Positions 1-5,277 of a stretch of 5,277 nt of DNA are shown here, in pieces (the stretch's first letter is position 1; each line of letters begins with the position of its first letter). Below the pieces are notes generated by a model. It did no database searches. It was not told the origin of the DNA and saw only the letters and a program-made list of their open reading frames with translations. Origin of the DNA: Dehalococcoidales bacterium (lineage in GTDB: Bacteria > Chloroflexota > Dehalococcoidia > Dehalococcoidales > UBA2162); the NCBI GenBank assembly GCA_020354275.1, contig CP070645.1, positions 981,950-987,226 on the forward strand. The letters are read 5' to 3'. A program made the position numbers and the translations under genes.

Positions 1-537
1 CTCGTGAGGTACCAAACCCGTAATCCCAGGTTTTATCGTGTTGAATATATTCATCAACATCCCCGATACGTTGAAAAGGTTCGGCTCCAGCGCCATCACA
101 TAACCATGCGGCCGGACAACCCGGACCGACTCTCTCACGTAATCCACAAGATTCGATTGCCCTACCAGATGATGCAGGGTAGCGGGGAAGAGCACATAAT
201 CAAAGGAATCAGCCGCGAATGGAATTTTCCCGGCGTCTGCCAAAATCCCACTGAATCCGCTTGCCACATATGATTTAAGCGCACATTGAGAGATATCAAC
301 ACCGGTGAGGTTGCGGGACACCCTGCCGACATACTGAGAGTCTTCGCCCGAGCCACAACCAATTTCCAAGATATAAGAATCCCCGTTACAACCCAACCTG
401 ACCAGCGCCTCATACAATCTTGATCTGACATGGTTGTGCACGAAGTAATGCTTTTCAGGCAGGGCAGGCACTTTGCCTGTATCCGTCTCTCTCTGCCGCC
501 ATCTTCTTTCTTCGGCAACAGCATCGTAATTTTTCAT
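1..537 (-). CDS. Class I SAM-dependent methyltransferase (Methyltransf_11-like), C-terminus cut off by window edge
   Basis: The minus-strand frame is open from ATG at 537 to the left edge, giving 179 residues without a stop, so the gene is partial at its 3' end. It reads as a Rossmann-fold methyltransferase. Residues 55-64 (YILEIGCGSG) are the glycine-rich SAM-binding motif I. GVDIS at 79-83 carries the acidic residue expected to bind the SAM ribose. The stretch at 100-124 (AD.GKIPF..DSFDYV then TLHHL) matches motifs II and III, and VVRPHGYVMALEPN at 140-153 is the usual strand after the 'L+PGG' turn. The start is well fixed: an in-frame TAA lies 12 bases upstream and no other ATG, GTG or TTG falls between. 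No Shine-Dalgarno site is visible. The substrate cannot be told; similar proteins methylate small molecules, lipids or sugars, often near surface polysaccharide genes. It follows the transporter on the same strand after 203 bases and is probably a separate unit. Confidence 0.88.
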   Translation of the reverse strand, partial: MKNYDAVAEERRWRQRETDTGKVPALPEKHYFVHNHVRSRLYEALVRLGCNGDSYILEIGCGSGEDSQYVGRVSRNLTGVDISQCALKSYVASGFSGILADAGKIPFAADSFDYVLFPATLHHLVGQSNLVDYVRESVRVVRPHGYVMALEPNLFNVSGMLMNIFNTIKPGITGLVPHE

Positions 538-552
538 GACGCAAACCCGTTA

Positions 553-558
553 ATAATA
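553..558 (-). promoter_or_regulatory. Possible -10 element for the methyltransferase gene
   Basis: On the minus strand TATTAT (5 of 6 matches to TATAAT) sits 15 bases before the ATG at 537, inside an A+T-rich patch (about 550-590) that contrasts with the G/C-rich DNA beside it. A transcript from it would begin roughly 9 bases before the ATG, consistent with the missing Shine-Dalgarno site. No convincing -35 hexamer lies 16-18 bases upstream (a TTGAAC near 590-596 is too far away), so this is a weak call. Confidence 0.2.
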
Positions 559-600
559 CATAGATTACTACATTTACTTGGCATTGACCAGTTCAAATCA

Positions 601-720
601 TTCCGGGGTACCGGGGACAGGGGGCGGGTTATAAAACTAAGGGATAAGCCGCTGATGATACGGGGCGGCCGGGTGGGAAAAGATAACAGCGGGGGGATAA
701 GGGGTGGCATACATTTTAAG
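601..720 (-). other. C-rich, G-poor intergenic stretch after dppF; candidate Rho-loading region, G4 motif on the opposite strand
   Basis: Read as minus-strand RNA downstream of the dppF stop, this stretch is rich in C runs and poor in G: in 661-720 I count 27 C against 8 G. That bias is the hallmark of Rho utilisation sites. No hairpin followed by a U tract is found in the 203-base gap, so a factor-dependent end of the transporter transcript is the simplest reading. On the plus strand, 605-628 has four G runs (4, 4, 5 and 3) separated by 4, 3 and 1 bases, which fits the canonical G-quadruplex pattern. Further G runs lie at 662-704. GGGATAAG occurs twice (641-648 and 694-701). No gene is seen here; the function is inferred from composition only. 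Confidence 0.35.
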
Positions 721-740
721 GATGGCTACACAGTTCTTGA

Positions 741-1724
741 TCAGCGGTAAACAACGTGATGGCATCTGACGTGCTGCTTGCCGTATTCTTTCATCTCCGG
801 GACTTCTTTCGAACAGATATCCTGAGTCTCAGAACAGCGTGTGTGGAAGCGACAGCCGGGGGGAGGATTCAACGGGGAAGGCATCTCGCCTTTAAGTATT
901 ATCTGTTCCACGCCCTGCTCGGCATCCTCGGGCAAGGTCAACATCGAGGCAGATATCAATGCCCTCGTGTACGGATGTAAGGGGTGCTGAAACAGTTCCT
1001 CGGCATCGCCATATTCGACTATCTGTCCCAGATACATTATGGCCACGCTGTGGCTCATAAACCGCACCGTTGCCAGATTATGCGCGATAACTAGGTAGCT
1101 CAAATTGAACTGATTCTGAAGGTCCTTCAGCAGGTTCATAATCTGGGCACGAATTGAAACGTCCAGAGCCGACACGGGTTCGTCCAGCACAACCAGACTT
1201 GGATTGAGCGCCAGAGCACGCGCCACGGCAATCCGCTGCCGCTGTCCGCCACTAAACTCATGCGGGTAATAATCGGCCTGATTCGGGGCGAGTCCTACCT
1301 GCTCAAGCAATTCCAATACCCTTTTTCGAATCTGCTCTTTGGTCTGTTTCGTATTGACAACCAGCGGTTCGGCAATAATATCTCTTACCCGCATCCTCGG
1401 GTTCATGGAGCTCCAGGGATTTTGCTGTACCGACTGCACCCTAGGCCGGTACTCCGCTTTCATCTGTGATTTGGAGAATTTATAGATATCCCTGTCTTCA
1501 AACAGAATTTCCCCAGAGGTCAAGCGTTCCAAAAGCAGCACCGCCTTGGCGGCAGTCGTCTTACCGGCACCGGATTCTCCCACGAGGCTCAATGTCTTGC
1601 CCCGTTCTATCGTAAATGATATGCCGTCTATGGCTCTCACCCAGCCGATAGTACGCTGAAGAAGACCTTTAGTTACAGGGTAGTATTTCTTAAGGTCGCG
1701 CCCTTCCAGTATTACATCCGACAT
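741..1724 (-). CDS. dppF: Dipeptide/oligopeptide ABC transporter ATP-binding protein, DppF/OppF type
   Basis: Cytoplasmic ATPase subunit of 327 residues, the usual length for the family. Visible motifs in order: Walker A GESGAGKTT (49-57), Q-loop Q101 in QQNPWSSMNPR, ABC signature FSGGQRQR (157-164), Walker B LVVLDEP (177-183) with catalytic Glu182, D-loop SALD (185-188) and H-loop His215. The C-terminal Oligo_HPY domain starts at about 243 (HPLHPYTRAL). It contains GCRFHTRC and four cysteines at 291, 297, 304 and 320, the pattern linked to an iron-sulfur cluster in relatives. It should pair with DppD to form the asymmetric ATPase dimer. Its ATG lies 3 bases after the dppD stop, and its ribosome binding site (GGAAGGTG, about 9 bases before ATG) is inside the last dppD codons. 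The Q-loop has Gln where Phe is common (VQQNP rather than VFQDP) and the H-loop reads AHN rather than SHD. It is last in the operon. The Dpp name is by family; the substrate is unknown. Confidence 0.95.
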   Translation of the reverse strand: MSDVILEGRDLKKYYPVTKGLLQRTIGWVRAIDGISFTIERGKTLSLVGESGAGKTTAAKAVLLLERLTSGEILFEDRDIYKFSKSQMKAEYRPRVQSVQQNPWSSMNPRMRVRDIIAEPLVVNTKQTKEQIRKRVLELLEQVGLAPNQADYYPHEFSGGQRQRIAVARALALNPSLVVLDEPVSALDVSIRAQIMNLLKDLQNQFNLSYLVIAHNLATVRFMSHSVAIMYLGQIVEYGDAEELFQHPLHPYTRALISASMLTLPEDAEQGVEQIILKGEMPSPLNPPPGCRFHTRCSETQDICSKEVPEMKEYGKQHVRCHHVVYR

Positions 1725-1727
1725 GGT

Positions 1728-2699
1728 CTATTTCACCTTCCAGCAAGATACAGAGTGACCCTCACTGATTTCCACCTCCTGGGGCTGTTGCTCATTGCAG
1801 ATGTCCATTACATCCGGGCAACGAGGGGCGAAGCGACAGCCGGGAGGCAGGTTCAACAGCGAGGGAGGTTGCCCTTCAATCGAGTAAAGCCGGTCATCTT
1901 TCCGGTCCAGACGCGGCACGGAGTGTATCAGGGCATTCGTGTAAGGATGTCTGGGCGCTTTGAAGATAGTACTGGTGGCAGCTGTTTCCACGATTTTACC
2001 GGCATACATGACACCTACCCGGTGGCACATATTGGCCACAACCCCGAAGTCATGGGTAATAAAGATGATGGCCACGTCCGTCTCCTTCTGGACATCTTTA
2101 AACAGGGCTATGTATTGAGCCTGTATGGTGGCATCAAGGGCGGTGGTGGGCTCGTCGGCGATAAGCAGGCGCGGATAGCAGGACATAGCAATGGAACCCA
2201 CGACACGCTGCCGCATCCCGCCGCTCATCTGGAAAGGATAATCCTGAAGGCGCCTCTCCGGGGCAGGAATCCTCAACAACCGCAGGGCTGAAATGACCTT
2301 TTCTTCGACCATGTTTTTGTCCTGAATGCGCTGGTGCTGCCTTACAGGTTCCGCTATCTGGTTGCCGACAGTATAGACCGGATTGAGTGATGTCATGGGG
2401 TCCTGAAGAATCATCGATATCATGGCGCCGCGATACGCCCGCATCTCCTTCTTGCTCAACTCAAGTATATTTGTTCCGTCAAGGGTGATCTTACCACTAA
2501 CTATCTTACCGGCAGGCTCCGGTAGCAGGCGAAGAATGGATAGACCGGTTACCGTCTTACCACAGGCGGATTCTCCGACCAGGCCGAAGGTCTCTGCTTC
2601 ACGAACATGGAAGCTGACACCGTCAACGGCCCTGAACTCGCCTGACCGGGTGAAAAAGGAGGTGTGCAGGTCTTCTACTTTAAGAACAATTTCACTCAT
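1728..2699 (-). CDS. dppD: Dipeptide/oligopeptide ABC transporter ATP-binding protein, DppD/OppD type
   Basis: First of the two nucleotide-binding subunits, 323 residues, full length. Motifs: Walker A GESACGKT (42-49), Q-loop Q99 in ILQDPMTSLNP, signature MSGGMRQR (158-165, the Met form typical of DppD/OppD), Walker B LLIADEP (178-184) with catalytic Glu183, D-loop TALDA (186-190) and H-loop His216 in ITHDF. The C-terminal Oligo_HPY domain begins near HPYTNAL (251-257) and has GCRFAPRC plus cysteines at 288, 294, 301 and 319. In studied homologues these four cysteines hold a [4Fe-4S] cluster; here this is inferred. Its ATG overlaps the dppC stop in an ATGA, a sign of translational coupling, with GAGG 5 bases before the start. 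It acts at the inner face of the membrane with DppF, docking on the EAA loops of DppB and DppC. The third residue after Ser in the P-loop region is Ala-Cys rather than Gly-Ser, still within GxxxxGK[ST]. Confidence 0.95.
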   Translation of the reverse strand: MSEIVLKVEDLHTSFFTRSGEFRAVDGVSFHVREAETFGLVGESACGKTVTGLSILRLLPEPAGKIVSGKITLDGTNILELSKKEMRAYRGAMISMILQDPMTSLNPVYTVGNQIAEPVRQHQRIQDKNMVEEKVISALRLLRIPAPERRLQDYPFQMSGGMRQRVVGSIAMSCYPRLLIADEPTTALDATIQAQYIALFKDVQKETDVAIIFITHDFGVVANMCHRVGVMYAGKIVETAATSTIFKAPRHPYTNALIHSVPRLDRKDDRLYSIEGQPPSLLNLPPGCRFAPRCPDVMDICNEQQPQEVEISEGHSVSCWKVK

Positions 2700-3625
2700 A
2701 ATTGCCTCAATCTCGGGTCCAGTTTATCACGGAGCCAGTCGCCGAAGAAGTTTCCGGACATCACCACCAGCGCGATGGCAATTCCCGGGAAGGTAGAAAT
2801 CCACCAGGCCGTATCCACCAGGTTTCTTCCGTCATTGATCATATTGCCCCAGGATGGTGCCGGCGGGGGGATACCGACCCCGAGGAAGCTCAAAGAGGCC
2901 TCCGTAATAATCAACAAACCTATTTGCAGGGTCATTATTATTATCAGCGGATTGATGACATTCGGGAAAATGTGCCGGAGCATTATTCTAAGGGGGGAGG
3001 CGCCGATAATACGCGCCTGCGCTACGAAGTCCATCTGACGCAGTCTCAGGGTCTCTCCCCGTATCAGGCGGGCATAGGCAGCCCAGCCGAGCAGCGATAT
3101 GGCCAGCACTACGGTTACAAAAGAGGGCCCCATGCTGACAGCCAGGAGCATGGCTACCAGTATCGGGGGAAAGGCCAGGCTTATATCGGTTATCCTCATC
3201 AAGAAGGCTTCGGTACGCCCTCCCAGGTAACCGCCTAATATCCCCAGCACCGTTCCGACAAAGCTGGTAATCAATATGACCAGCAGCGAGACGCTGAGAG
3301 AAATCCGGGCGCCGAATATAAGGCGGCTCAGGATATCCCGGCCCATCTTATCCGTCCCCAGTAAATGTTCCGTGCTGCCTTCTTCATCCCAGAACGGCGG
3401 CATGAGCCTATCCGGCAACGACATCTTAACAGGGTCATAAGGCGCCAGACCGACATCGGGAAGGCCAAGCCACGCCAGGTCGGCAAAAATCGCCATAATG
3501 ATCATAAGTGACAATATAGTGACCGGGACAATGAAGGTTAACCTTCTCATTATCCGCGCTCGTCGGGATAGACCGCTGACAACCGGTCTGGCCGTGGTTT
3601 CGGAATCCGAAGCCTTCTCTGGCAT
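2696..3625 (-). CDS. dppC: Dipeptide/oligopeptide ABC transporter permease, DppC/OppC type
   Basis: Inner-membrane permease of the BPD_transp_1 superfamily. Numbering from the upstream GTG at 3631 gives 311 residues; from the ATG at 3625 chosen here, 309. I prefer the ATG because AAGGGG (3636-3631) lies 5 bases before it, whereas it directly abuts and overlaps the GTG. In the longer numbering, a cytoplasmic tail (1-30) is followed by TM1 (about 32-51), an extracytoplasmic OppC_N-type segment with the family motif HLLGTDKMGRDILSR (89-103), then five more hydrophobic segments between about 111 and 299. The EAA-type loop contacting the ATPases is at 193-224 (ETLRLRQMDFVAQARIIGAS, then HIFPN). 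The C-terminus GDWLRDKLDPRLRQL is typical. The gene sits 12 bases after dppB and overlaps dppD by 4, so the stoichiometry of the subunits is probably set by coupling. The transported substrate is not evident. Confidence 0.94.
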   Translation of the reverse strand: MPEKASDSETTARPVVSGLSRRARIMRRLTFIVPVTILSLMIIMAIFADLAWLGLPDVGLAPYDPVKMSLPDRLMPPFWDEEGSTEHLLGTDKMGRDILSRLIFGARISLSVSLLVILITSFVGTVLGILGGYLGGRTEAFLMRITDISLAFPPILVAMLLAVSMGPSFVTVVLAISLLGWAAYARLIRGETLRLRQMDFVAQARIIGASPLRIMLRHIFPNVINPLIIIMTLQIGLLIITEASLSFLGVGIPPPAPSWGNMINDGRNLVDTAWWISTFPGIAIALVVMSGNFFGDWLRDKLDPRLRQL

Positions 3626-3636
3626 CTGCACCCCTT
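3626..3636 (-). promoter_or_regulatory. Ribosome binding site that decides the dppC start
   Basis: On the minus strand AAGGGG (3636-3631) is followed by five bases and then ATG (3625-3623). The GTG at 3631-3629 overlaps the last G of this site, so it has no spacing to serve as a start. The in-frame ATG two codons later is therefore the more likely initiator. Confidence 0.6.
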
Positions 3637-3637
3637 T

Positions 3638-4561
3638 TTACGTCCTCTGATACCTTATTTGAGGGTCAATCCAGGCATAAGAGATGTCCACAAGCAGGTT
3701 TATTCCCAGCACAAAAGAAGCTACCATAATCACAATGGCCTGTACCAGGGGGAAATCTCGTGCCAGTACCCCCTCTACAATGATAAAGCCGATACCCGGC
3801 CAGCTGAAAACGGTCTCGATAATGACGGCCCCGGTAATCAGCATGGCGAACAGCATGCCGGCCACCGTCAGGGGGGCTATCACGGCATTCCTCAGGGCAT
3901 GCTTCCAGATAATCCGCCTTTCGGAAAGCCCCTTGATTCTGGCCAGCTTGATATATTCGCTGTCAAGAACGTCCAGCATGCTGGAACGTACCAGGCGCAT
4001 CATTCCCGGCAGCACGAAAAACCCCAGGGTACATACCGGCAGTACATAGTGGTCAATACCGCCCAGACCGGAGGTGGGCAGAAGCTGCCACGTCACCGAA
4101 AAGATAAAGACAGCCACGATGGCCACCCAGAAACCCGGTAAAGCCTGCCCCAGGATAGCTATGAACTTCACCCCGTTGTCCAAGAAGCCATCGCGCCGGG
4201 TGGCGCCCAGGACCCCCAGGAGAAGCGCCCCCAGCATGGCCACTGCCCAAGAAGGAACTATCAGTCTGAGTGAATTGGGCAGCGCGGCTCCAATCATCTC
4301 GGTCACCGGTTTTTTCTTGAACAGCGATTCACCCAGGTCGCCCTGGACGACATCGGTTACAAAAATCCAGAACTGTTCCGGTATTGATTTATCGAGACCC
4401 AGGTTTACCCTAATCTGCTGGATGTCTTCTGCCGTGTGGGTGGCCGATGCCAGCATCAGGGCAGGGTCTCCGGAAACACGGACCAGGACAAATATCAGCA
4501 TGGCGATACCTATCAGGGCTACCACTGTCTGAAGCAGCCGGATTATTATGAAACGGACCAT
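3638..4561 (-). CDS. dppB: Dipeptide/oligopeptide ABC transporter permease, DppB/OppB type
   Basis: Inner-membrane permease of 307 residues, full length for DppB-like proteins. The N-terminus MVRFIIIRLLQTVVALIGIA is the typical first helix (about 5-28). It is followed by the extracytoplasmic segment containing LGLDKSIPEQF (54-64) and GDLGESLFKKKPV (74-86). Further hydrophobic segments lie at about 99-120, 132-156, 171-190, 228-250 and 273-294. The EAA-type coupling loop is EYIKLARIKGLSERRIIWKH (202-221). The family blocks ETVFSWPGIG (249-258) and YAWIDPQIRY (295-304) confirm the assignment. The ATG has a GAGG-type ribosome binding site about 10 bases upstream. It forms the channel with DppC. 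It is the first gene of the tight B-C-D-F block, and its own candidate promoter lies about 105-135 bases upstream, after a 293-base gap from the binding-protein gene. The substrate is unresolved (peptides, nickel chelates and glycosides are all possible in this class). Confidence 0.95.
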   Translation of the reverse strand: MVRFIIIRLLQTVVALIGIAMLIFVLVRVSGDPALMLASATHTAEDIQQIRVNLGLDKSIPEQFWIFVTDVVQGDLGESLFKKKPVTEMIGAALPNSLRLIVPSWAVAMLGALLLGVLGATRRDGFLDNGVKFIAILGQALPGFWVAIVAVFIFSVTWQLLPTSGLGGIDHYVLPVCTLGFFVLPGMMRLVRSSMLDVLDSEYIKLARIKGLSERRIIWKHALRNAVIAPLTVAGMLFAMLITGAVIIETVFSWPGIGFIIVEGVLARDFPLVQAIVIMVASFVLGINLLVDISYAWIDPQIRYQRT

Positions 4562-4667
4562 CTGTTATTTCCCTCAATACCCGTGATGACCTGAATTAAA
4601 ACCTGCATGGTGTATCCTGTAGACTGCGCACCCTTCAACGGCCGCCGGAAATAAATACTTACACTCT

Positions 4668-4697
4668 AATATCCCTGAAATACCACTAAAATGTCAA
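4668..4697 (-). promoter_or_regulatory. Candidate sigma70-type promoter for dppBCDF
   Basis: On the minus strand a perfect TTGACA (4697-4692) is followed after 18 bases by GATATT (4673-4668), which matches TATAAT at 4 of 6 positions including the key A2 and T6. A transcript would start near 4661, leaving a leader of roughly 100 bases before the dppB ATG at 4561. The weak -10 and the repeats just upstream suggest a promoter that depends on an activator. No experimental support is available. Confidence 0.45.
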
Positions 4698-4759
4698 GCC
4701 GAATGCGGCGATAATCAACATGAGATTCAGCGACAATCAAACCCAACACGAAGCCGAAT
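4696..4759. repeat. Nested direct repeats upstream of the dppB promoter (possible operators)
   Basis: Two pairs of repeats sit together. On the minus strand TTGATTGTCGC (4740-4730) and TTGATTATCGC (4718-4708) match at 10 of 11 positions and lie exactly 22 bases apart, about two helical turns. The nearer copy ends 10 bases before the TTGACA hexamer. A second pair, ATTCGGCTT, occurs at 4759-4751 and 4704-4696, 55 bases apart. It brackets the first pair and its inner copy overlaps the -35 hexamer. Same-face spacing next to a promoter fits a regulator bound as two units, but the protein is unknown and chance is not excluded for such short repeats. Confidence 0.4.
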
Positions 4760-4771
4760 TACCCGCGGTGA

Positions 4772-4808
4772 GGGGTCCCGGAGGGATTTATACTGTCTCC
4801 GGAACCCC
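4772..4808 (-). other. Strong intercistronic hairpin after the binding-protein gene
   Basis: The arms at 4772-4783 and 4797-4808 are 12 bases long with a 13-base loop. As minus-strand RNA all twelve positions pair (GGGGTTCCGGAG with CTCCGGGACCCC, one U-G wobble). In the plus-strand sense the same position is a C-A mismatch, so the structure is built for the sense RNA of the transporter. It begins about 46 bases after the binding-protein stop. No U tract follows, so it is not a classical intrinsic terminator. A 3'-end stabiliser or processing stop that keeps binding-protein mRNA abundant, as seen for hairpins after binding-protein genes in other ABC operons, is the likeliest role. Confidence 0.6.
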
Positions 4809-4854
4809 CGTTCCGCGTCATGAACAATTTCTTTAGCCATATACGGGCAATAAT

Positions 4855-5277
4855 TTAATCCGCGTGTGAAGCTCCGTCCCACGCATCGGTCTCGAAGAGA
4901 TGGCTATGCTTGGTCCATTCGCCGAGATGCGGGCCCTTCACATAGTAGGTGGGCACTTCCCACAGACCCGTAACAATCCACATATCCTTTCCCTTTTGCA
5001 TGAATTCCGTCCAGAGCCGCTCCTGCTTCTCCAGGTCGGTCTCAGCGAGCACTTCTGCATACAGTCTGTCCATTTCCGGGTCGTTGGCAGTCGTATGCAC
5101 CCCTAGCGAGGTAAACATGTTGGACGAGTGGTAGACATTCTGGTTTACGGTAGGGAATATCCACGGCCAGATTTGCCCGACACATTCAGCATCCGGGCTG
5201 TCCGCCCTGGCGAACATCAGGTCGAAGAACTTGCCATCTTCGACAACCTGTACTTCGACATCGAAGCCTACCTCCTC
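4855..5277 (-). CDS. ABC transporter solute-binding protein, family 5 (SBP_bac_5), C-terminal part only
   Basis: The frame is open from the right edge to a TAA at 4857-4855, giving the last 140 residues of a protein that normally has about 500-600; the signal peptide and most of the ligand-binding lobes are outside the window. The visible part has the family's C-terminal pattern. There is a 'DLMFARADSPDAE' strand and loop (19-31), then ANDPEMDRLYAEVLAETDLEK (64-84, the 'NDPEvDaLl..a....d..kr' helix). WTEFMQKGKDMW follows at 89-100, then an aromatic-rich end with GLWEVPTYYVKG (104-115). It would bind the substrate outside the membrane and hand it to DppB/DppC. It lies upstream of dppB on the same strand, as the binding protein usually does, but with an unusually long 293-base gap holding a hairpin and a promoter. 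It is DppA-like by position; no ligand can be assigned from this fragment. Confidence 0.9.
   Translation of the reverse strand, partial: EEVGFDVEVQVVEDGKFFDLMFARADSPDAECVGQIWPWIFPTVNQNVYHSSNMFTSLGVHTTANDPEMDRLYAEVLAETDLEKQERLWTEFMQKGKDMWIVTGLWEVPTYYVKGPHLGEWTKHSHLFETDAWDGASHAD

Noticed and set aside
162..524. Minus-strand 120-residue open frame starting at 524
   Set aside because: It overlaps the methyltransferase in another frame, has no recognisable motif, and the methyltransferase frame shows clear SAM-binding motifs. It is a shadow frame.
648..669. GCCGC...GCGGC inverted repeat as a terminator after dppF
   Set aside because: Only a 5-pair stem with a 12-base loop and no U tract on the sense strand; too weak to call.
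430..750. Plus-strand 106-residue frame spanning the gap between the methyltransferase and dppF
   Set aside because: It runs antisense over the methyltransferase 5' end and through a G-rich non-coding stretch; no motif or ribosome binding site that would support a gene.
1755..2291. Long plus-strand open frame antisense to dppD (178 residues)
   Set aside because: Translation has no family pattern and lies entirely opposite an intact ATPase gene; a by-product of codon bias.
2702..3238. Long plus-strand open frame antisense to dppC (178 residues)
   Set aside because: Low-complexity, highly polar translation opposite an intact permease; no start signal supporting expression.
4772..4808. Hairpin as an intrinsic (rho-independent) terminator
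   Set aside because: The stem is strong but the bases after it in the minus-strand RNA are UCACCGCGGG, not a U run, so it is listed as an intercistronic hairpin instead.
1..5277. A novel defence, mobile or CRISPR system
   Set aside because: No repeat array, transposase, integrase, nuclease, toxin or tRNA is present; all long genes fall into known transporter and methyltransferase families.

Overview
The window is a bacterial chromosomal segment of about half G+C. Every supported gene lies on the minus strand, so the biology reads from right to left. Most of it is one dipeptide/oligopeptide-type (Dpp/Opp, peptide/nickel class) ABC importer locus in the classical order. These are the C-terminal part of a family 5 solute-binding protein (cut by the right edge), permease DppB, permease DppC, ATPase DppD and ATPase DppF. 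After a 203-base gap comes the N-terminal part of a class I SAM-dependent methyltransferase, cut by the left edge.

Layout from right to left: 5277-4855 binding protein, 3' part; 4854-4562 intergenic; 4561-3638 dppB; 3625-2696 dppC; 2699-1728 dppD; 1724-741 dppF; 740-538 intergenic; 537-1 methyltransferase, 5' part. The B-C-D-F block is very tight: 12 bases (6 if the GTG start is used), then a 4-base ATGA overlap, then 3 bases. Each start has a purine-rich ribosome binding site. This is one translationally linked unit. The encoded complex would be two six-helix permeases carrying two different nucleotide-binding subunits, fed by an extracytoplasmic binding protein. The real substrate (peptide, nickel chelate, sugar or other) cannot be read from these sequences.

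The two gaps hold the less ordinary signals. The 293-base gap between the binding protein and dppB has a 12-pair hairpin that pairs fully only as minus-strand RNA. It also has a TTGACA-type promoter, preceded by two 11-base direct repeats exactly 22 bases apart. Together these suggest the binding-protein message is separated from, and regulated apart from, the membrane/ATPase message. The gap after dppF has no U-tailed hairpin. It is strongly C-rich and G-poor as minus-strand RNA, and the opposite strand has a G-quadruplex pattern; Rho-dependent termination is a reasonable guess.

Taxonomy is uncertain. The mix of near-consensus Shine-Dalgarno sites and standard codons is simply bacterial. The style of the transporter proteins recalls environmental Chloroflexota (Dehalococcoidia-like) or other anaerobes, but that is an impression and not a demonstrated match. 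I see no mobile element, CRISPR array, RNA gene or new multi-gene system here. The transporter is a well-known type, and the novelty, if any, is in the regulatory DNA.
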